A stretch of 64,000 nt of DNA from Alteraurantiacibacter buctensis (GCF_009827655.1 NZ_WTYV01000002.1:62657-126656), one strand, 5' to 3'; positions 7,108-16,423 are shown, counted from the first letter of the stretch. Notes: generated from the sequence alone by a model not told the origin. Made by a program: numbers and translations.

Positions 7108-9693
7108 TCAGAAAGACCGGCGTACGCTCAGCGACCATTCGCGCGGGCGGGCCGGGTTGGCCGCCGTGGTACCCGAATTGTTGTTGGGTCCGATGCCGGT
7201 GTAATACAGCTCGTCGGTGATGTTGTGGACCTGCAGGGCGACCTGCCAGTCCTCGTCCGGCGAGTTCCAGGCGATGCGACCGTTCAGCAGGTTGTGCGAA
7301 GGCAACACTGCCAGAACGTTGTTCTGCACCTGGCTCACTTCCTGCTCGGCCACGTAGCTCCAGTCGAGCCGCGGGGTCAGCGAGCCGGCCGAACCCAGGT
7401 CGATGCGGTACTGCATCCCCAGGCTGAACTGCCTTTCCGGCGCATAGGCCAGCTTCATCCCATAGCGCAGGCCTGCACCCAGACCGCCCGAAGGCGAGGT
7501 GCAGGTGGTGGGCGTCAGTGCCGGCGAACAGCCCGACAGGCGATCGTACTTGAAGTCGAGGAATGCGGCCGATGCTTCGATGAACAGGTCATCGATCGGC
7601 TCCAGGCGCAGTTCGGCTTCCAGGCCCTTAAGCGTCGCGTCACCCGCGTTGACGAAGTAGGAGCAGGTGAGCGCCGTCGGTTCCATGAAGCAGGTCTCGT
7701 TCGGGGCGGCTGCCACGCGCGAGAACACGGACGCGATGAAATCCGAATAGTCGTTCATGAAGGCCGAGACGTTCAGGCGCATGCGGCCATCCAGCAGATC
7801 GGTCTTGGCGCCGATTTCATAGGCCGTCAGGTGCTCGGGATCGAACGGATAACCCTGCGCCGGGGTATAGGGCCGCGGGTTCACGCCGCCACCCTTGAAG
7901 CCGGTGGCGACGCTCGCATAGGTCATGAATTCGGGCGACCATTCGTATTGGACCACCGCGCGCCAATCGATGTTGTTGCCGGTGTATACGCCTTCCGCCC
8001 CGTTCAGGCCGCAGAAGGCCACGTGGACCACGCCGTAGTTCACGCCGTTGACGGTGCAGGGGAAGTAGGGCGGATTGCTGGGCGGCCCGCCAGGTCCGGG
8101 CGCCGTGCCGGTAACGCCCGGGCGACCGCCGCGGAAGAAGCGGAAGGTCTTCTTCTCTTCCGAATAGCGCGCACCCACGTTCACTTCGAGGCGGTCGGTC
8201 AGCCGCCAGGATGCGTTGGCGAACATGGCCCAGTTGGAGGCCGGGATCTCGTCGTATTCAGTGAAGACCACCAGACCTTGGTTGATGATGCCCGAATAGG
8301 TGCCGAAGCGGTCGATGTAGAACCCGCCGACAACCACATCCACCGCATCGTCGAACAGGCTGGCGGCCAGCCGCGCTTCCTGGGTGAACTGCCAGTTGGT
8401 CGCCTGGTAGGTGATCAGGGCATTGCTGAGCTGGGTGGCATCGAAATCCTGCACCCAGTTGGCGGTAAAGCTGCGATAGCCGGTGATCGAGGTGAACTTC
8501 AGCGTGTCCGACAGGTCATACTCGACGTTGGCGCTGACGCCCCAGCTATCCACCTGGCTGACCGGGTTGACGCAATAGGCGCCGCCGTTGTCCTGAGGCT
8601 TGTCGTCGCAATAGGTTGCATAGGAAGTGTAGGGGCTGTCGGTGAAGGTGTCCCCGGCCACACCGAAGGGCGAGTAGGAGACGAAGGGCGATGTGCCGGT
8701 GGCCGCGTTGAACAGGCTCAGCCCGTTGGTCGGCGCGGTGGTGTACATCGGGTAGTTGCGGCTGAGATTGAGGCCGGCAATGCCAGGGGTGTAGCTGGTG
8801 GTATTAGCCGTACCGACGAAGATCAAAGTCTGTGCCGCCGCTTCGGAATCGTCGCGGGTGATGTCACCGCTGAGGTTGATCTCCAGCCGGTCGGTCGGGG
8901 TCCAGCGCAGCGATCCGCGCGCCGCCACGTAGGACTTGCCGCCCTCGGTACCCAACAGGCACTCGCGCCCATCGGAGCGCGAGGGGATGGCAAACGTGCT
9001 CGCGAGTTGCGGATGGGTACAAGCGAAATCGTAGCGCTTGACGTAACCATCCTGGTTGCGGCTGACGCCGGCGATGCGGGCGAACAGGTTGTCGGTGATC
9101 TCGAAATCGGCCCCGGCGCGCAGATCAACCCGCTCGCGGCTGCCCATTGTAACCTCGGCATAGCCGCCATCGTCCCCACGCGGGCGGCGGGTATACAGCT
9201 TGATCGCGCCGCCGATGGAGTTCATCCCCGCCAGCGTCCCCTGCGGACCGCGCAGGATTTCCACCCGCTCCAGATCCAGCAGGTCCAGCACCGATCCGGT
9301 GACGGTGGAGTAGTAGACATCATCCACGTAGACGCCCACGCCCGGCTCGAAGGCCAGGCTGAAATCGGCCTGGCCGATGCCACGGATATGCGCCTGGAGC
9401 GAGGGGCCCTGCGGGTTGCTCTCGCGCAGGTTCACGTTGGGGGCCTGGGCGGCGACCTGGGTGATCGAGTTCTGTCCGCGCTGTTCCAGGGCCTCGGCGC
9501 TGATCGCGGTGATGGCGATCGGGGTATCCTGCACGTCCTGTTCGCGGAACTGTGCGGTCACAATGATGCGGTCGTCATCGGCGGGGGCATCCTGCGCCAG
9601 GGCCGGCATGGCACCGGCCGCTGCCCCGGTAGCCAGAACCACGGCCATCGCGGTGCGCGAAGGTCCGCGCGTGAAGACAGTGAACTTGGTCAT
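7108..9693 (-). CDS. TonB-dependent receptor
   Basis: An 861-residue outer-membrane receptor. It has a signal peptide (about 1-33, ending ALAQ), a TonB-box-like stretch (DRIIVTAQ), a plug domain with the typical VERVEILRGPQGTLAG and GGAIKLYTRRP motifs (about 130-170), then a long beta-barrel ending in Phe (LSVRRSF). This class is abundant in sphingomonads and takes up diverse organic substrates. A DUF3237 gene lies 63 bp upstream on the same strand and the intrinsic terminator lies downstream, so the two probably form an operon facing away from the IclR regulator. RBS GGGAGAA precedes ATG 9693. The cargo is presumably the substrate of the enzymes at 11-22 kb (inference). Confidence 0.93.
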   Translation of the reverse strand: MTKFTVFTRGPSRTAMAVVLATGAAAGAMPALAQDAPADDDRIIVTAQFREQDVQDTPIAITAISAEALEQRGQNSITQVAAQAPNVNLRESNPQGPSLQAHIRGIGQADFSLAFEPGVGVYVDDVYYSTVTGSVLDLLDLERVEILRGPQGTLAGMNSIGGAIKLYTRRPRGDDGGYAEVTMGSRERVDLRAGADFEITDNLFARIAGVSRNQDGYVKRYDFACTHPQLASTFAIPSRSDGRECLLGTEGGKSYVAARGSLRWTPTDRLEINLSGDITRDDSEAAAQTLIFVGTANTTSYTPGIAGLNLSRNYPMYTTAPTNGLSLFNAATGTSPFVSYSPFGVAGDTFTDSPYTSYATYCDDKPQDNGGAYCVNPVSQVDSWGVSANVEYDLSDTLKFTSITGYRSFTANWVQDFDATQLSNALITYQATNWQFTQEARLAASLFDDAVDVVVGGFYIDRFGTYSGIINQGLVVFTEYDEIPASNWAMFANASWRLTDRLEVNVGARYSEEKKTFRFFRGGRPGVTGTAPGPGGPPSNPPYFPCTVNGVNYGVVHVAFCGLNGAEGVYTGNNIDWRAVVQYEWSPEFMTYASVATGFKGGGVNPRPYTPAQGYPFDPEHLTAYEIGAKTDLLDGRMRLNVSAFMNDYSDFIASVFSRVAAAPNETCFMEPTALTCSYFVNAGDATLKGLEAELRLEPIDDLFIEASAAFLDFKYDRLSGCSPALTPTTCTSPSGGLGAGLRYGMKLAYAPERQFSLGMQYRIDLGSAGSLTPRLDWSYVAEQEVSQVQNNVLAVLPSHNLLNGRIAWNSPDEDWQVALQVHNITDELYYTGIGPNNNSGTTAANPARPREWSLSVRRSF

Positions 9694-9756
9694 CTCATTT
9701 CTCCCGAACCATTTTTTGTTGTTGTGTGCCCGGCGCTCAGGCCGGGGTAACGATCC

Positions 9757-10278
9757 TCAAAGCACCATCCAGTAAGTGAACACCGAGCGCTTCTCGCGCC
9801 GGTCGGCCTTGCCGATGAACACCGCCGTACTCAGCCATTCGTGGGGTCCGGCAGGCGCATCGAAGGTGGGGGTAAGCGCCATGTAGTATTCGGACGGGTC
9901 GACTGGCTGGTAGTCGTTCAGCCTTTGGAGCACGTCCTTGCTGCCGGTGCGGACACCCTTGTTGACCAGTTCGATGATGGTCCCGTCATCCGCCTGCAGC
10001 AGATAGCGCGCGTCGAACCGCACCGTGTTGTCGGAGCCACGCACCGTGGGCCAGTCCCCGCCCGTGTGCGGCATCACGATGCCATTGAGCATGGGGCCCG
10101 ACACGGTGCCGCCGGTCACGCCCACGAAGCCGCGTTCCAGCCCCCAGATGTTGGGGCCATAGCGCAGGCGCGGCGACAGCTCGATGGCGATCTCGAATGC
10201 GAATTGGAGCTGCGGCGCAGCCGAGGGCCCTTTCGCAAGCGTACCGGCACCCGGCGACAAGCCAGCCTGTTCCGTCAT
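9757..10278 (-). CDS. DUF3237 family protein (first copy)
   Basis: A 173-residue protein of the DUF3237 family, whose biochemical role is not established. Family segments are clear: YGPNIWGLERG, TGGDWP and the C-terminal NDYQPVDPSEYYM. It is a paralogue of the protein at 15486-15950, differing by a 25-30-residue N-terminal extension. No signal peptide. It is first in a probable operon with the TonB receptor and divergent from the IclR gene. ATG 10278 was chosen; the frame extends to 10356 but the family match starts well inside. Confidence 0.8.
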   Translation of the reverse strand: MTEQAGLSPGAGTLAKGPSAAPQLQFAFEIAIELSPRLRYGPNIWGLERGFVGVTGGTVSGPMLNGIVMPHTGGDWPTVRGSDNTVRFDARYLLQADDGTIIELVNKGVRTGSKDVLQRLNDYQPVDPSEYYMALTPTFDAPAGPHEWLSTAVFIGKADRREKRSVFTYWMVL

Positions 10279-10360
10279 TCCGCAAAAATCCTTCCCATGC
10301 CATCCATCTCGGAGTCGCGCCTTTGCCCGCGCTTCTGGCTGGAAGCTTGCAAACAATCCA

Positions 10361-10387
10361 ACTCAGTGCAATGTAGTTCCACTGAAT
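10361..10387. promoter_or_regulatory. candidate IclR operator
   Basis: An imperfect inverted repeat, ACTCAGTG (10361-10368) and CACTGAAT (10380-10387), with an 11-bp spacer. The inner six bases (TCAGTG/CACTGA) pair perfectly. It lies between the divergent DUF3237 and IclR genes, 24 bp before the IclR start. IclR-family proteins bind such dyads, so this is the natural candidate site. Confidence 0.5.
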
Positions 10388-10411
10388 AAGAAAACGGACT
10401 GGAGAGATCGG

Positions 10412-11215
10412 ATGGCCGGCAAGGCGGCGCAACCGGAGAGCGCAGGCACGATCGAGCGCACGCTGCGGGCGATTCGCTGCGTGGCCGAGAAGGGCGAATT
10501 CAGCCTGAAGGAATTTGCCGAGGAGGTGGGGATTCCCACCAGCACCGCCTATCGCCTGCTGCAATCGCTGGGCGATGTGAACTTCGTCGAGAAGTCCACC
10601 TATGGCAGCTACAGCATCGGGCGCGAGCTCTACCGCCTGTCTTCGCTGGTGGTGCACGATATCGAATACGAGGCGATGGCCCGCCCGCTGCTGCAGCGGC
10701 TGGCCGATCGGTTCCAGGAAACCTGCGCCTTCGCGCTCTACCTGCCCAAGGAGAAGGTTTACACCATCGTCGAGCTGATCAACTCGGTCCACCAGTTGCA
10801 GTTCGTGGTGCAGCGCTACACCCACCGGCCGATGGTGTGGGGTGCAATCGGCCGCTCGATGCTGCCTTTCCTGCCCGAGGAGGACGTGCAGGCCGCGATC
10901 GAGCGCCAGGGGCCCGCGCCCGAGCCGAACATGCCGCCGATCACGCGCGAAGACCTGCGCAACGAAGCCGAGGCGATCATGCGCGAAGGTTGCTTCGTGG
11001 CCAACAGCCCCAATGTCTGGGGCAACAACAACACTGCGGCGCCGGTGTTCAATTCCAAAGGGCAGGTGTTCGGCAGCATCGGCGTGACCATTCCCAGCGT
11101 GCGGTTCGACCACACCATGCAGGGGGAACTGAGCGCGGCGATCGTGCAAGCCGCCAAGGACATGAGCGCGGCTCTGGGTTTCCGCGAGCGGCAGACCCGG
11201 GCGCAGGTCGGCTGA
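10412..11215 (+). CDS. IclR-family transcriptional regulator
   Basis: A 267-residue regulator. The winged helix-turn-helix at about 15-75 (recognition segment IPTSTAYRLLQSL) is followed by an IclR effector-binding domain (about 85-255) with the usual conserved stretches (GRSMLPFLP, REGCFVANSP, GSIGVTIPS). IclR proteins usually control catabolic operons and sense pathway metabolites. It is divergent from the DUF3237-TonB receptor pair and begins the rightward run of enzymes to about 17.8 kb, so it probably controls both. ATG 10412 has RBS GGAGAG; the longer frame back to 10184 overlaps the opposite gene and is rejected. Confidence 0.9.
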   Translation: MAGKAAQPESAGTIERTLRAIRCVAEKGEFSLKEFAEEVGIPTSTAYRLLQSLGDVNFVEKSTYGSYSIGRELYRLSSLVVHDIEYEAMARPLLQRLADRFQETCAFALYLPKEKVYTIVELINSVHQLQFVVQRYTHRPMVWGAIGRSMLPFLPEEDVQAAIERQGPAPEPNMPPITREDLRNEAEAIMREGCFVANSPNVWGNNNTAAPVFNSKGQVFGSIGVTIPSVRFDHTMQGELSAAIVQAAKDMSAALGFRERQTRAQVG

Positions 11216-11227
11216 GGAGAGGGAAGA

Positions 11228-11767
11228 ATGGACACGACACTGATCTTCGCCGGGCTGGCACTGGTTGCCTTAACCGCGGTGGTAACATGGCGTTTGGCTT
11301 CATCTTCCGTCCTGCGGGCCGAGGCGGCCCGCCAGCAGGCCAACATCGATCTGGTGATGGCGATGTGGGAGGGCGTGATCTACCGCGGCGACCGCGAGGC
11401 GGTGCTGCGCTATGTCCACCCGGACTACAAGCAGCACAATCCCAACGTCCTGCCGGGGCGGGAAGGCGTGCTGCAACTGGTGGAACTGATCGCCAACCCC
11501 GTGCCGGGGATCGAGCCGGCCGCGCACAAGACCTTCAACCGCGCCGTGGCCCAAGGTGACTGCGTGGTGATCATCTGGGACCAGGACCAGCCCGACCCGC
11601 ACAATCCGGGCGAGACCTATGTCGGCCAGGCGTTCGACATGTTCCGCGTGGCTGGCGGCCAGGTGGTCGAACATTGGGACGATACCCGCAAGAAGGCCAG
11701 ACCGTGGACCCGCGCTGCCGCGCAGGAAGCGGCCGCCGCTGCCAACAGCCCGACCAAGGAGAACTGA
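11228..11767 (+). CDS. SnoaL-like (NTF2-fold) protein with N-terminal membrane anchor
   Basis: A 179-residue protein. One hydrophobic helix (about residues 5-24) is followed by an NTF2/SnoaL-like alpha+beta domain carrying the YKQHNP and GREGVLQ motifs of the group annotated as SnoaL-like aldol-condensation or polyketide-cyclase-like enzymes. The FDMFRVAGGQVVEHWDD strand is also typical. It lies 12 bp after the IclR gene and 3 bp before the next NTF2-like gene, in one operon. The protein at 15953-16423 is a paralogue (YIQHNP). It may be anchored with its domain in the periplasm. Function unassigned. Confidence 0.75.
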   Translation: MDTTLIFAGLALVALTAVVTWRLASSSVLRAEAARQQANIDLVMAMWEGVIYRGDREAVLRYVHPDYKQHNPNVLPGREGVLQLVELIANPVPGIEPAAHKTFNRAVAQGDCVVIIWDQDQPDPHNPGETYVGQAFDMFRVAGGQVVEHWDDTRKKARPWTRAAAQEAAAAANSPTKEN

Positions 11768-11770
11768 CCC

Positions 11771-12250
11771 GTGGCCAGCTATGCCGAAGACCGTGCCGAG
11801 ATTGAAAACCTCCAGGCCCGCTACCTGTTCGCGCTCGACTGGCAGGACCCTGATGAATACGCGGGCACCTTCACCGAGGACGGCGTGCTCGACTGGGCCG
11901 GGGGAATCGTGACCGGGCGCGAGGCGATCCGCGAGGAATGCCACGGAATGCGCGCCTATTTCTCCGGCCGGTCTAAGGGCGAGGAGGGTGTGCGCGTACC
12001 GCGCCTGCGGCATTTCATCACCAACGTGGTGATCAAGACGAAGGGTGATATCGGCTGGAGCCGGTCGTTCTGGTTCGAGATCGACAACGACACCCGCCTG
12101 CGCACCCCCTACGTGGGCGGCTATGGCCATTATGAGGACCGCCTGGCGCGGGTGAATGGCGAGTGGTTGTTCACTTTCCGGAAAATCTGGAACGAGTGCA
12201 TGGCGGATCGTGCGGCGCGCTACGTCAATCCGGTGCGCGAAATGGTGTGA
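11771..12250 (+). CDS. SnoaL-like NTF2-fold protein
   Basis: A 159-residue cytoplasmic protein with the NTF2 fold (SnoaL_4 type). The N-terminal helix IENLQARYLFALDWQDPDEYA, the FTEDGVLDW strand and the terminal FRKIWNE segment are typical. This fold is shared by the beta subunits of ring-hydroxylating oxygenases, dehydratases and cyclases. It starts with GTG at 11771, three bases after the previous stop, with a purine-rich RBS in the upstream coding end. A catalytic role in the IclR-controlled pathway is likely, but the reaction is unknown. Confidence 0.75.
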   Translation: MASYAEDRAEIENLQARYLFALDWQDPDEYAGTFTEDGVLDWAGGIVTGREAIREECHGMRAYFSGRSKGEEGVRVPRLRHFITNVVIKTKGDIGWSRSFWFEIDNDTRLRTPYVGGYGHYEDRLARVNGEWLFTFRKIWNECMADRAARYVNPVREMV

Positions 12251-12421
12251 TTCTCATTCAACGGCATGGCCTTGTGATGAATGGGATTTCCTGCGAATCC
12301 TTATGAGAGGAAACAGTCGGCCCCCCGAGAGACCGGCGCAACCGATGGGAGAAGCCGTGACACGGCAGGTAGCTGAAAGGCCGAAGGCAACGGGCGTCCT
12401 GTCTGCGCGGCGAGGTGCGGC

Positions 12422-13831
12422 GTGAGTAGCGCCACCAGCCTCGCGCCCACTGGCGATGCCATCGACCTGTTCGATACCGCGCGCCTGAAGCCGCGCTTCT
12501 GGATCCTGGTGATCCTGCTGATGACGCAGGGCATCTTCGAATTCTTTGACTTCTTCATCGTCGGCTTCCTGGTCAGCGTGATCGGGCCGGAATGGGGGCT
12601 GACCTTTGGCCAGACCTCGATCATCCTGCTGTCTGCTGGCGTAGGGCAGTTGGTTGGCGCGATCCCGTTTGCCTGGTTGGCCGACCGCTATGGCCGCAAG
12701 CCCGCGCTGATTGCTGGCACAGTGCTCTATTCGATCGCGGCGGGTCTGGCGGCCTTCGTGCCGGATGGCAACTGGGCGCTGTTCGCCTTCCTGCGGTTCA
12801 TGGTGGGCGTGGGCTATGGCGGCACCCAGATCACCCTTCTGATAGAGATTGCGCCGACGCGGATGCGCACGATCCTGGCCAGCGCCAGCGGCGTGGTGGC
12901 CCCCGGCGGGGTGCTGCTGGCATCGCTGCTGGTGGCCAACTACCTGCCAGTGATCGGCTGGCGCGGGCTGGCGCTGCTGGGTTTCACCCCGCTGCTGGTG
13001 GCCTTGGCGCTGTGGATCTTCATCCCGGAATCGATCCGCTGGCTGATCTCGCGCGGCCGGCCTGAGGAAGCACGGCTGATCCTGGCGCGCTATGTCCACG
13101 TCCCGCTGGAACAGATTCCCTTGCCGCAACCCCCTTCCGATACCCGCGCCGCCAATGTGACCGACCTGTTCCGCTTTCCGGGCCGGGTGCTGATGATCGT
13201 GTTCATGACCATGGGCATCGGCATGGCCGGCTTCGGCGTGGCGCTATGGGGCCCCACGATCATGGCCCAGCTGCTGGAAATCTCCACCGCCGAGGTGGCA
13301 GGATACTTCGCCTATGTCAGCACCGCCGGTATGATCGGCCGGGCGATCTGGACCATCACACCGCATTACATCGGGCGCTGGCGTTCGGCGCTGATCTGCC
13401 TGTGGGGCGCGGCGGCGGCAGTGATCGGCGCGGCGTTTCTCTATCCCTATTTCATCATGGGTGTGCCCGTGCTGCTGGTGTGCCTGGTGGTGGGCGGCGT
13501 GTTCTACGATGGCGGGGCTTCCAACACTAGCCCGTTCGGCACAGAGCTGTTCCCGGTGCGCATGGCAGCGCAGGGCGGTGGACTGGTGCAGATGGTCAGC
13601 GGCTTTGCCAAGCTGGCCGGGCCGCTGATACTGGCGCTGATCGCCGGCAGCAGCAACCTGCTCTCGCCCGAGGCGACCGAGGCCGCCATCACGCCCGGTT
13701 TCCTGACGCTGGCCGCCTTCTCGGTGATGGGCGGCATTGCCCTGCTGGTGCTGCGCTACGAAACCAATGGCGTGCGCATGGCGATCAGCGACGAAGAACT
13801 GGAAAACCACCGGCAGAGGGCACGCACATGA
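12422..13831 (+). CDS. MFS transporter (aromatic acid/sugar symporter type)
   Basis: A 469-residue major facilitator with about 12 hydrophobic segments and the loop motif ADRYGRKPAL between helices 2 and 3. The layout (FDFFIVGFLVSVIGPEWGL at helix 1, long central loop near 215-250) resembles the aromatic acid:H+ symporter and sugar porter groups. It probably imports the substrate or an intermediate of this operon. GTG 12422 is the chosen start. Its stop overlaps the carboxylesterase start (ATGA), so they are translationally coupled. The 171 bp upstream hold no other gene and might carry an internal promoter. Confidence 0.85.
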   Translation: MSSATSLAPTGDAIDLFDTARLKPRFWILVILLMTQGIFEFFDFFIVGFLVSVIGPEWGLTFGQTSIILLSAGVGQLVGAIPFAWLADRYGRKPALIAGTVLYSIAAGLAAFVPDGNWALFAFLRFMVGVGYGGTQITLLIEIAPTRMRTILASASGVVAPGGVLLASLLVANYLPVIGWRGLALLGFTPLLVALALWIFIPESIRWLISRGRPEEARLILARYVHVPLEQIPLPQPPSDTRAANVTDLFRFPGRVLMIVFMTMGIGMAGFGVALWGPTIMAQLLEISTAEVAGYFAYVSTAGMIGRAIWTITPHYIGRWRSALICLWGAAAAVIGAAFLYPYFIMGVPVLLVCLVVGGVFYDGGASNTSPFGTELFPVRMAAQGGGLVQMVSGFAKLAGPLILALIAGSSNLLSPEATEAAITPGFLTLAAFSVMGGIALLVLRYETNGVRMAISDEELENHRQRART

Positions 13832-15450
13832 TCCTTTCCCTCCTCAATCGCCGGGCCGTGCTGGCCGGGACTGCCGGAATGCTGGCAGCAACCTCGTCGC
13901 TGGTGCGGGCGCAGGCACCGGTGCTGGCGCCCGCCGTGGTGCGCACCCGCGCCGGCCTGCTGCAGGGTGATGTGGAGCAAGGCGTGCACGCCTTCCGCGG
14001 CATCCCCTATGGCGAGCCGACCGGCGGCGCGGCGCGCTTCAAGCCGCCGGTCGCGAAACAGGCATGGGACGGCGTGCGGTCGGCCACCACCTTCGGCCAG
14101 CGCAGCCCGCAGACCGGTGGCCTGGGCGGTACCGATAATCCCACCCACGGCGAAGACTGCCTGGTTCTCAACGTGTGGAGCGGTTCTCTGGAGGGCGCCA
14201 AGCCGGTGATGGTGTGGTTCCACGGCGGCGGCTGGGAAGTGGGCGGATCGAACGATGCCGTGTCCAACGGGGCTTACCTTGCCGCCGTGCAGGATGCGGT
14301 TGTGGTTTCGGTCAACCACCGGCTGAATGTGTTCGGCTACCTCAACCTCTCGGCCATTGGCGGCGAGGAATACGCTGCATCGGGCCATGCCGGCTTGCTG
14401 GACATGACGCTGGCGCTGCAATGGGTTCGCGACAACATCGAGGCTTTCGGCGGCGATCCGGACCGGGTGATGATCTTCGGCCAGTCGGGCGGGGGGCGCA
14501 AGGTCAGCACGCTGATGGCCACCCCTGCCGCAGCCGGCCTGTTCCAGCGCGCCGGGGTGATCAGCGGCTCCGCCCTGCGCATGGACGACTTCGCCATTGG
14601 CCACGATCGGGCCGAGCGGGTGCTGCGCCAGCTCGATATTCCCAAGGCAAACTTCCACCGCCTGCTGGACGTGCCCACCGCCGCCCTGACCGCAGCCGGT
14701 ATCGAGGCGCGCAACGCCACCGGCCAGTTTCGTCCCTGGGTGGACGGGGCCATCCTGCCGCGCGATCCGTTCGCGCCAGGGGCCCCGCGGCTCAGCGCCC
14801 ATGTGCCGATGATCATCGGCACCGCGCGCGATGAGATTGCCGCGTTCCTGGGCCCGTGGCCGCAGTATGCGCAGATGAGCGATGCCCAGGTGCTGGCCGA
14901 AAGCCAGCCCTTCTTCCCCCCGGGCGAGGCCGCCCCCGCCATTGCCGCCTGGCGCGCCCGCCTGCCGGATATGAGCAACACCGAACTTTTCTCGCGCCTG
15001 ATCACCGATCGCAGCTACATGCTCGATGCGAACATCCAGGCCGAGCGCAAGTCTGCCCTGCGCCAGGCCCCGGCATATCACTACAACATCGACTGGCAGA
15101 CCGATGTGGGGCCCCTGCGCGGCGTGACCCCGCACGGCTGGGACCTGCAGTTCATCTTCGGCAACCTGGGCGGACGGGAGTGGGCAGCGGATGACCGGCC
15201 CGCACTGGAGCGGCTGCGTTCGGTCATGTCCGGTGCCTTTGCCACGTTCGCCCGCGACGGGGTGCCCGAGCATCCGCAGATGCCGCAGTGGCTGCCCTAC
15301 GAACCGTCGCTGCGCTCCACCATGCGCCTTGGCCGCACCGTGCGACTGGAATCCGATCCCCTGCAATTCGAGCGCGAATACATGGCGCGCATCGGCACCG
15401 AACAGTCTGGCCCGCGCGAGCCTGTGCCCCCGGGCCCGTGGATCCGCTGA
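13828..15450 (+). CDS. exported type B carboxylesterase/lipase
   Basis: A 540-residue alpha/beta hydrolase of the carboxylesterase type B family. An N-terminal Tat-like leader (LNRRAVLAG, ending VRAQ at about 30) suggests export. The oxyanion motif HGGG lies at H132, the nucleophile elbow is GQSGGG with S220 (GxSxG with Gln for the usual Glu), and the likely catalytic His is H436 (TPHGWD). FRGIPYGEPTGG near residue 55 is also family-typical. It should hydrolyse ester bonds, perhaps releasing an aromatic acid for the pathway (inference). Coupled to the MFS gene by a 4-base overlap. Confidence 0.88.
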   Translation: MILSLLNRRAVLAGTAGMLAATSSLVRAQAPVLAPAVVRTRAGLLQGDVEQGVHAFRGIPYGEPTGGAARFKPPVAKQAWDGVRSATTFGQRSPQTGGLGGTDNPTHGEDCLVLNVWSGSLEGAKPVMVWFHGGGWEVGGSNDAVSNGAYLAAVQDAVVVSVNHRLNVFGYLNLSAIGGEEYAASGHAGLLDMTLALQWVRDNIEAFGGDPDRVMIFGQSGGGRKVSTLMATPAAAGLFQRAGVISGSALRMDDFAIGHDRAERVLRQLDIPKANFHRLLDVPTAALTAAGIEARNATGQFRPWVDGAILPRDPFAPGAPRLSAHVPMIIGTARDEIAAFLGPWPQYAQMSDAQVLAESQPFFPPGEAAPAIAAWRARLPDMSNTELFSRLITDRSYMLDANIQAERKSALRQAPAYHYNIDWQTDVGPLRGVTPHGWDLQFIFGNLGGREWAADDRPALERLRSVMSGAFATFARDGVPEHPQMPQWLPYEPSLRSTMRLGRTVRLESDPLQFEREYMARIGTEQSGPREPVPPGPWIR

Positions 15451-15485
15451 CCCTTTCCTTTCCACTCACGCATCAAGGACCGCCC

Positions 15486-15950
15486 ATGGAACCGCCCAAA
15501 CTGGAATATGCTTTCGAGATCAAGGTGCAGCTCAGCAAGCGGTTCCGCTATGGCCCCTGCACCGATGGCATGGAGCGTGGCCACGTTCACGTGCTGGGCG
15601 GCCAGATCACCGGCCCGCGCTTCAATGGCCGCGTGGTGCCCGGCACCGGCGGCGACTGGCCGGTGATCCGCCCGGATGGCACCTGCGTGTTCGAGGCCCG
15701 TTACCTGCTGGAGGGAGAGGACGGGACCCTGATCCAGTTGCGCAACACCGGTATCCGGCACGGTTCGCCCGAAGTGCTTGATCGTCTGCAGAACTACCAG
15801 CCGGTTGATCCATCCGAATACTACATGGCCATCACGCCGGCCTTCGATGCGCCGGAAGGCCCCTATGGCTGGCTGACCCGCACGGTGTTCCTCGGCAAAG
15901 CCAACCGCCGCGCTGATGATTCGATCTTCACCTACTGGGCGGTGGTCTAG
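15486..15950 (+). CDS. DUF3237 family protein (second copy)
   Basis: A 154-residue DUF3237 protein, close to the copy at 9757-10278. Both carry a YGP...GxERG motif, a TGGDWP motif and NYQPVDPSEYYMA near the end, and both end in FTYW. Cytoplasmic. It lies between the carboxylesterase and a SnoaL-like gene (2-bp gap) in the operon. ATG 15486 was chosen because it gives the normal family length; the open frame extends upstream inside the esterase gene. Function is not established for the family. Confidence 0.82.
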   Translation: MEPPKLEYAFEIKVQLSKRFRYGPCTDGMERGHVHVLGGQITGPRFNGRVVPGTGGDWPVIRPDGTCVFEARYLLEGEDGTLIQLRNTGIRHGSPEVLDRLQNYQPVDPSEYYMAITPAFDAPEGPYGWLTRTVFLGKANRRADDSIFTYWAVV

Positions 15951-15952
15951 CG

Positions 15953-16423
15953 ATGGCCGCGCCGGGCTCGCTGTGGCCGGTCGCGCAGGCCATCGCCGAT
16001 GATGCGATCCTGCCGGCGGCCCAGGCGGCAACGCCCGAGTATGTCGCAAAGACCGCCCGCAATCGCGCAATCATGATCGATTTCGTGACCCTGCTGTACC
16101 ACGAGAAGAAGCCGCGCGAGGCTTTCGAGAAGTACGTCGACGAAGGCTACATCCAGCACAATCCCAAGATCCCGGATGGCCGCGAAGCTGCGCTGGAGTG
16201 GCTGGAGCCGGTGTGGAACCTGCCGGAGGCGCAGATCCAGGTACGCCGCGTGCTGGTGGACGGAGACTATGGCTTCGTCCAGATCATCGGCCGGATGAAC
16301 AACCAGGATCCGGGCAGCGCGGTGATGAACATCTTCCGCCTGGAAGACGGCATCATCATGGAACACTGGGACGTGACCCAGGCCATGCCCGCCGAGACCG
16401 CCAGCGGTCGGCCGCTGGGCTGA
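15953..16423 (+). CDS. SnoaL-like protein, paralogue of 11228-11767
   Basis: A 156-residue SnoaL/NTF2-fold protein with the same YIQHNP and DGREAAL motifs as the protein at 11228-11767. The C-terminal part (MNIFRLEDGIIMEHWDV) is the usual final strand pair. It lacks the N-terminal membrane helix of its paralogue and should be cytoplasmic. It follows the DUF3237 gene by 2 bases. The pairing of a DUF3237 gene with a SnoaL-type gene at both ends of the block suggests they act together. Confidence 0.8.
   Translation: MAAPGSLWPVAQAIADDAILPAAQAATPEYVAKTARNRAIMIDFVTLLYHEKKPREAFEKYVDEGYIQHNPKIPDGREAALEWLEPVWNLPEAQIQVRRVLVDGDYGFVQIIGRMNNQDPGSAVMNIFRLEDGIIMEHWDVTQAMPAETASGRPLG

Noticed and set aside
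10184-10411. N-terminal extension of the IclR protein
   Set aside because: The extra 76 codons overlap the divergent DUF3237 gene and the likely operator, and have no similarity to IclR proteins.
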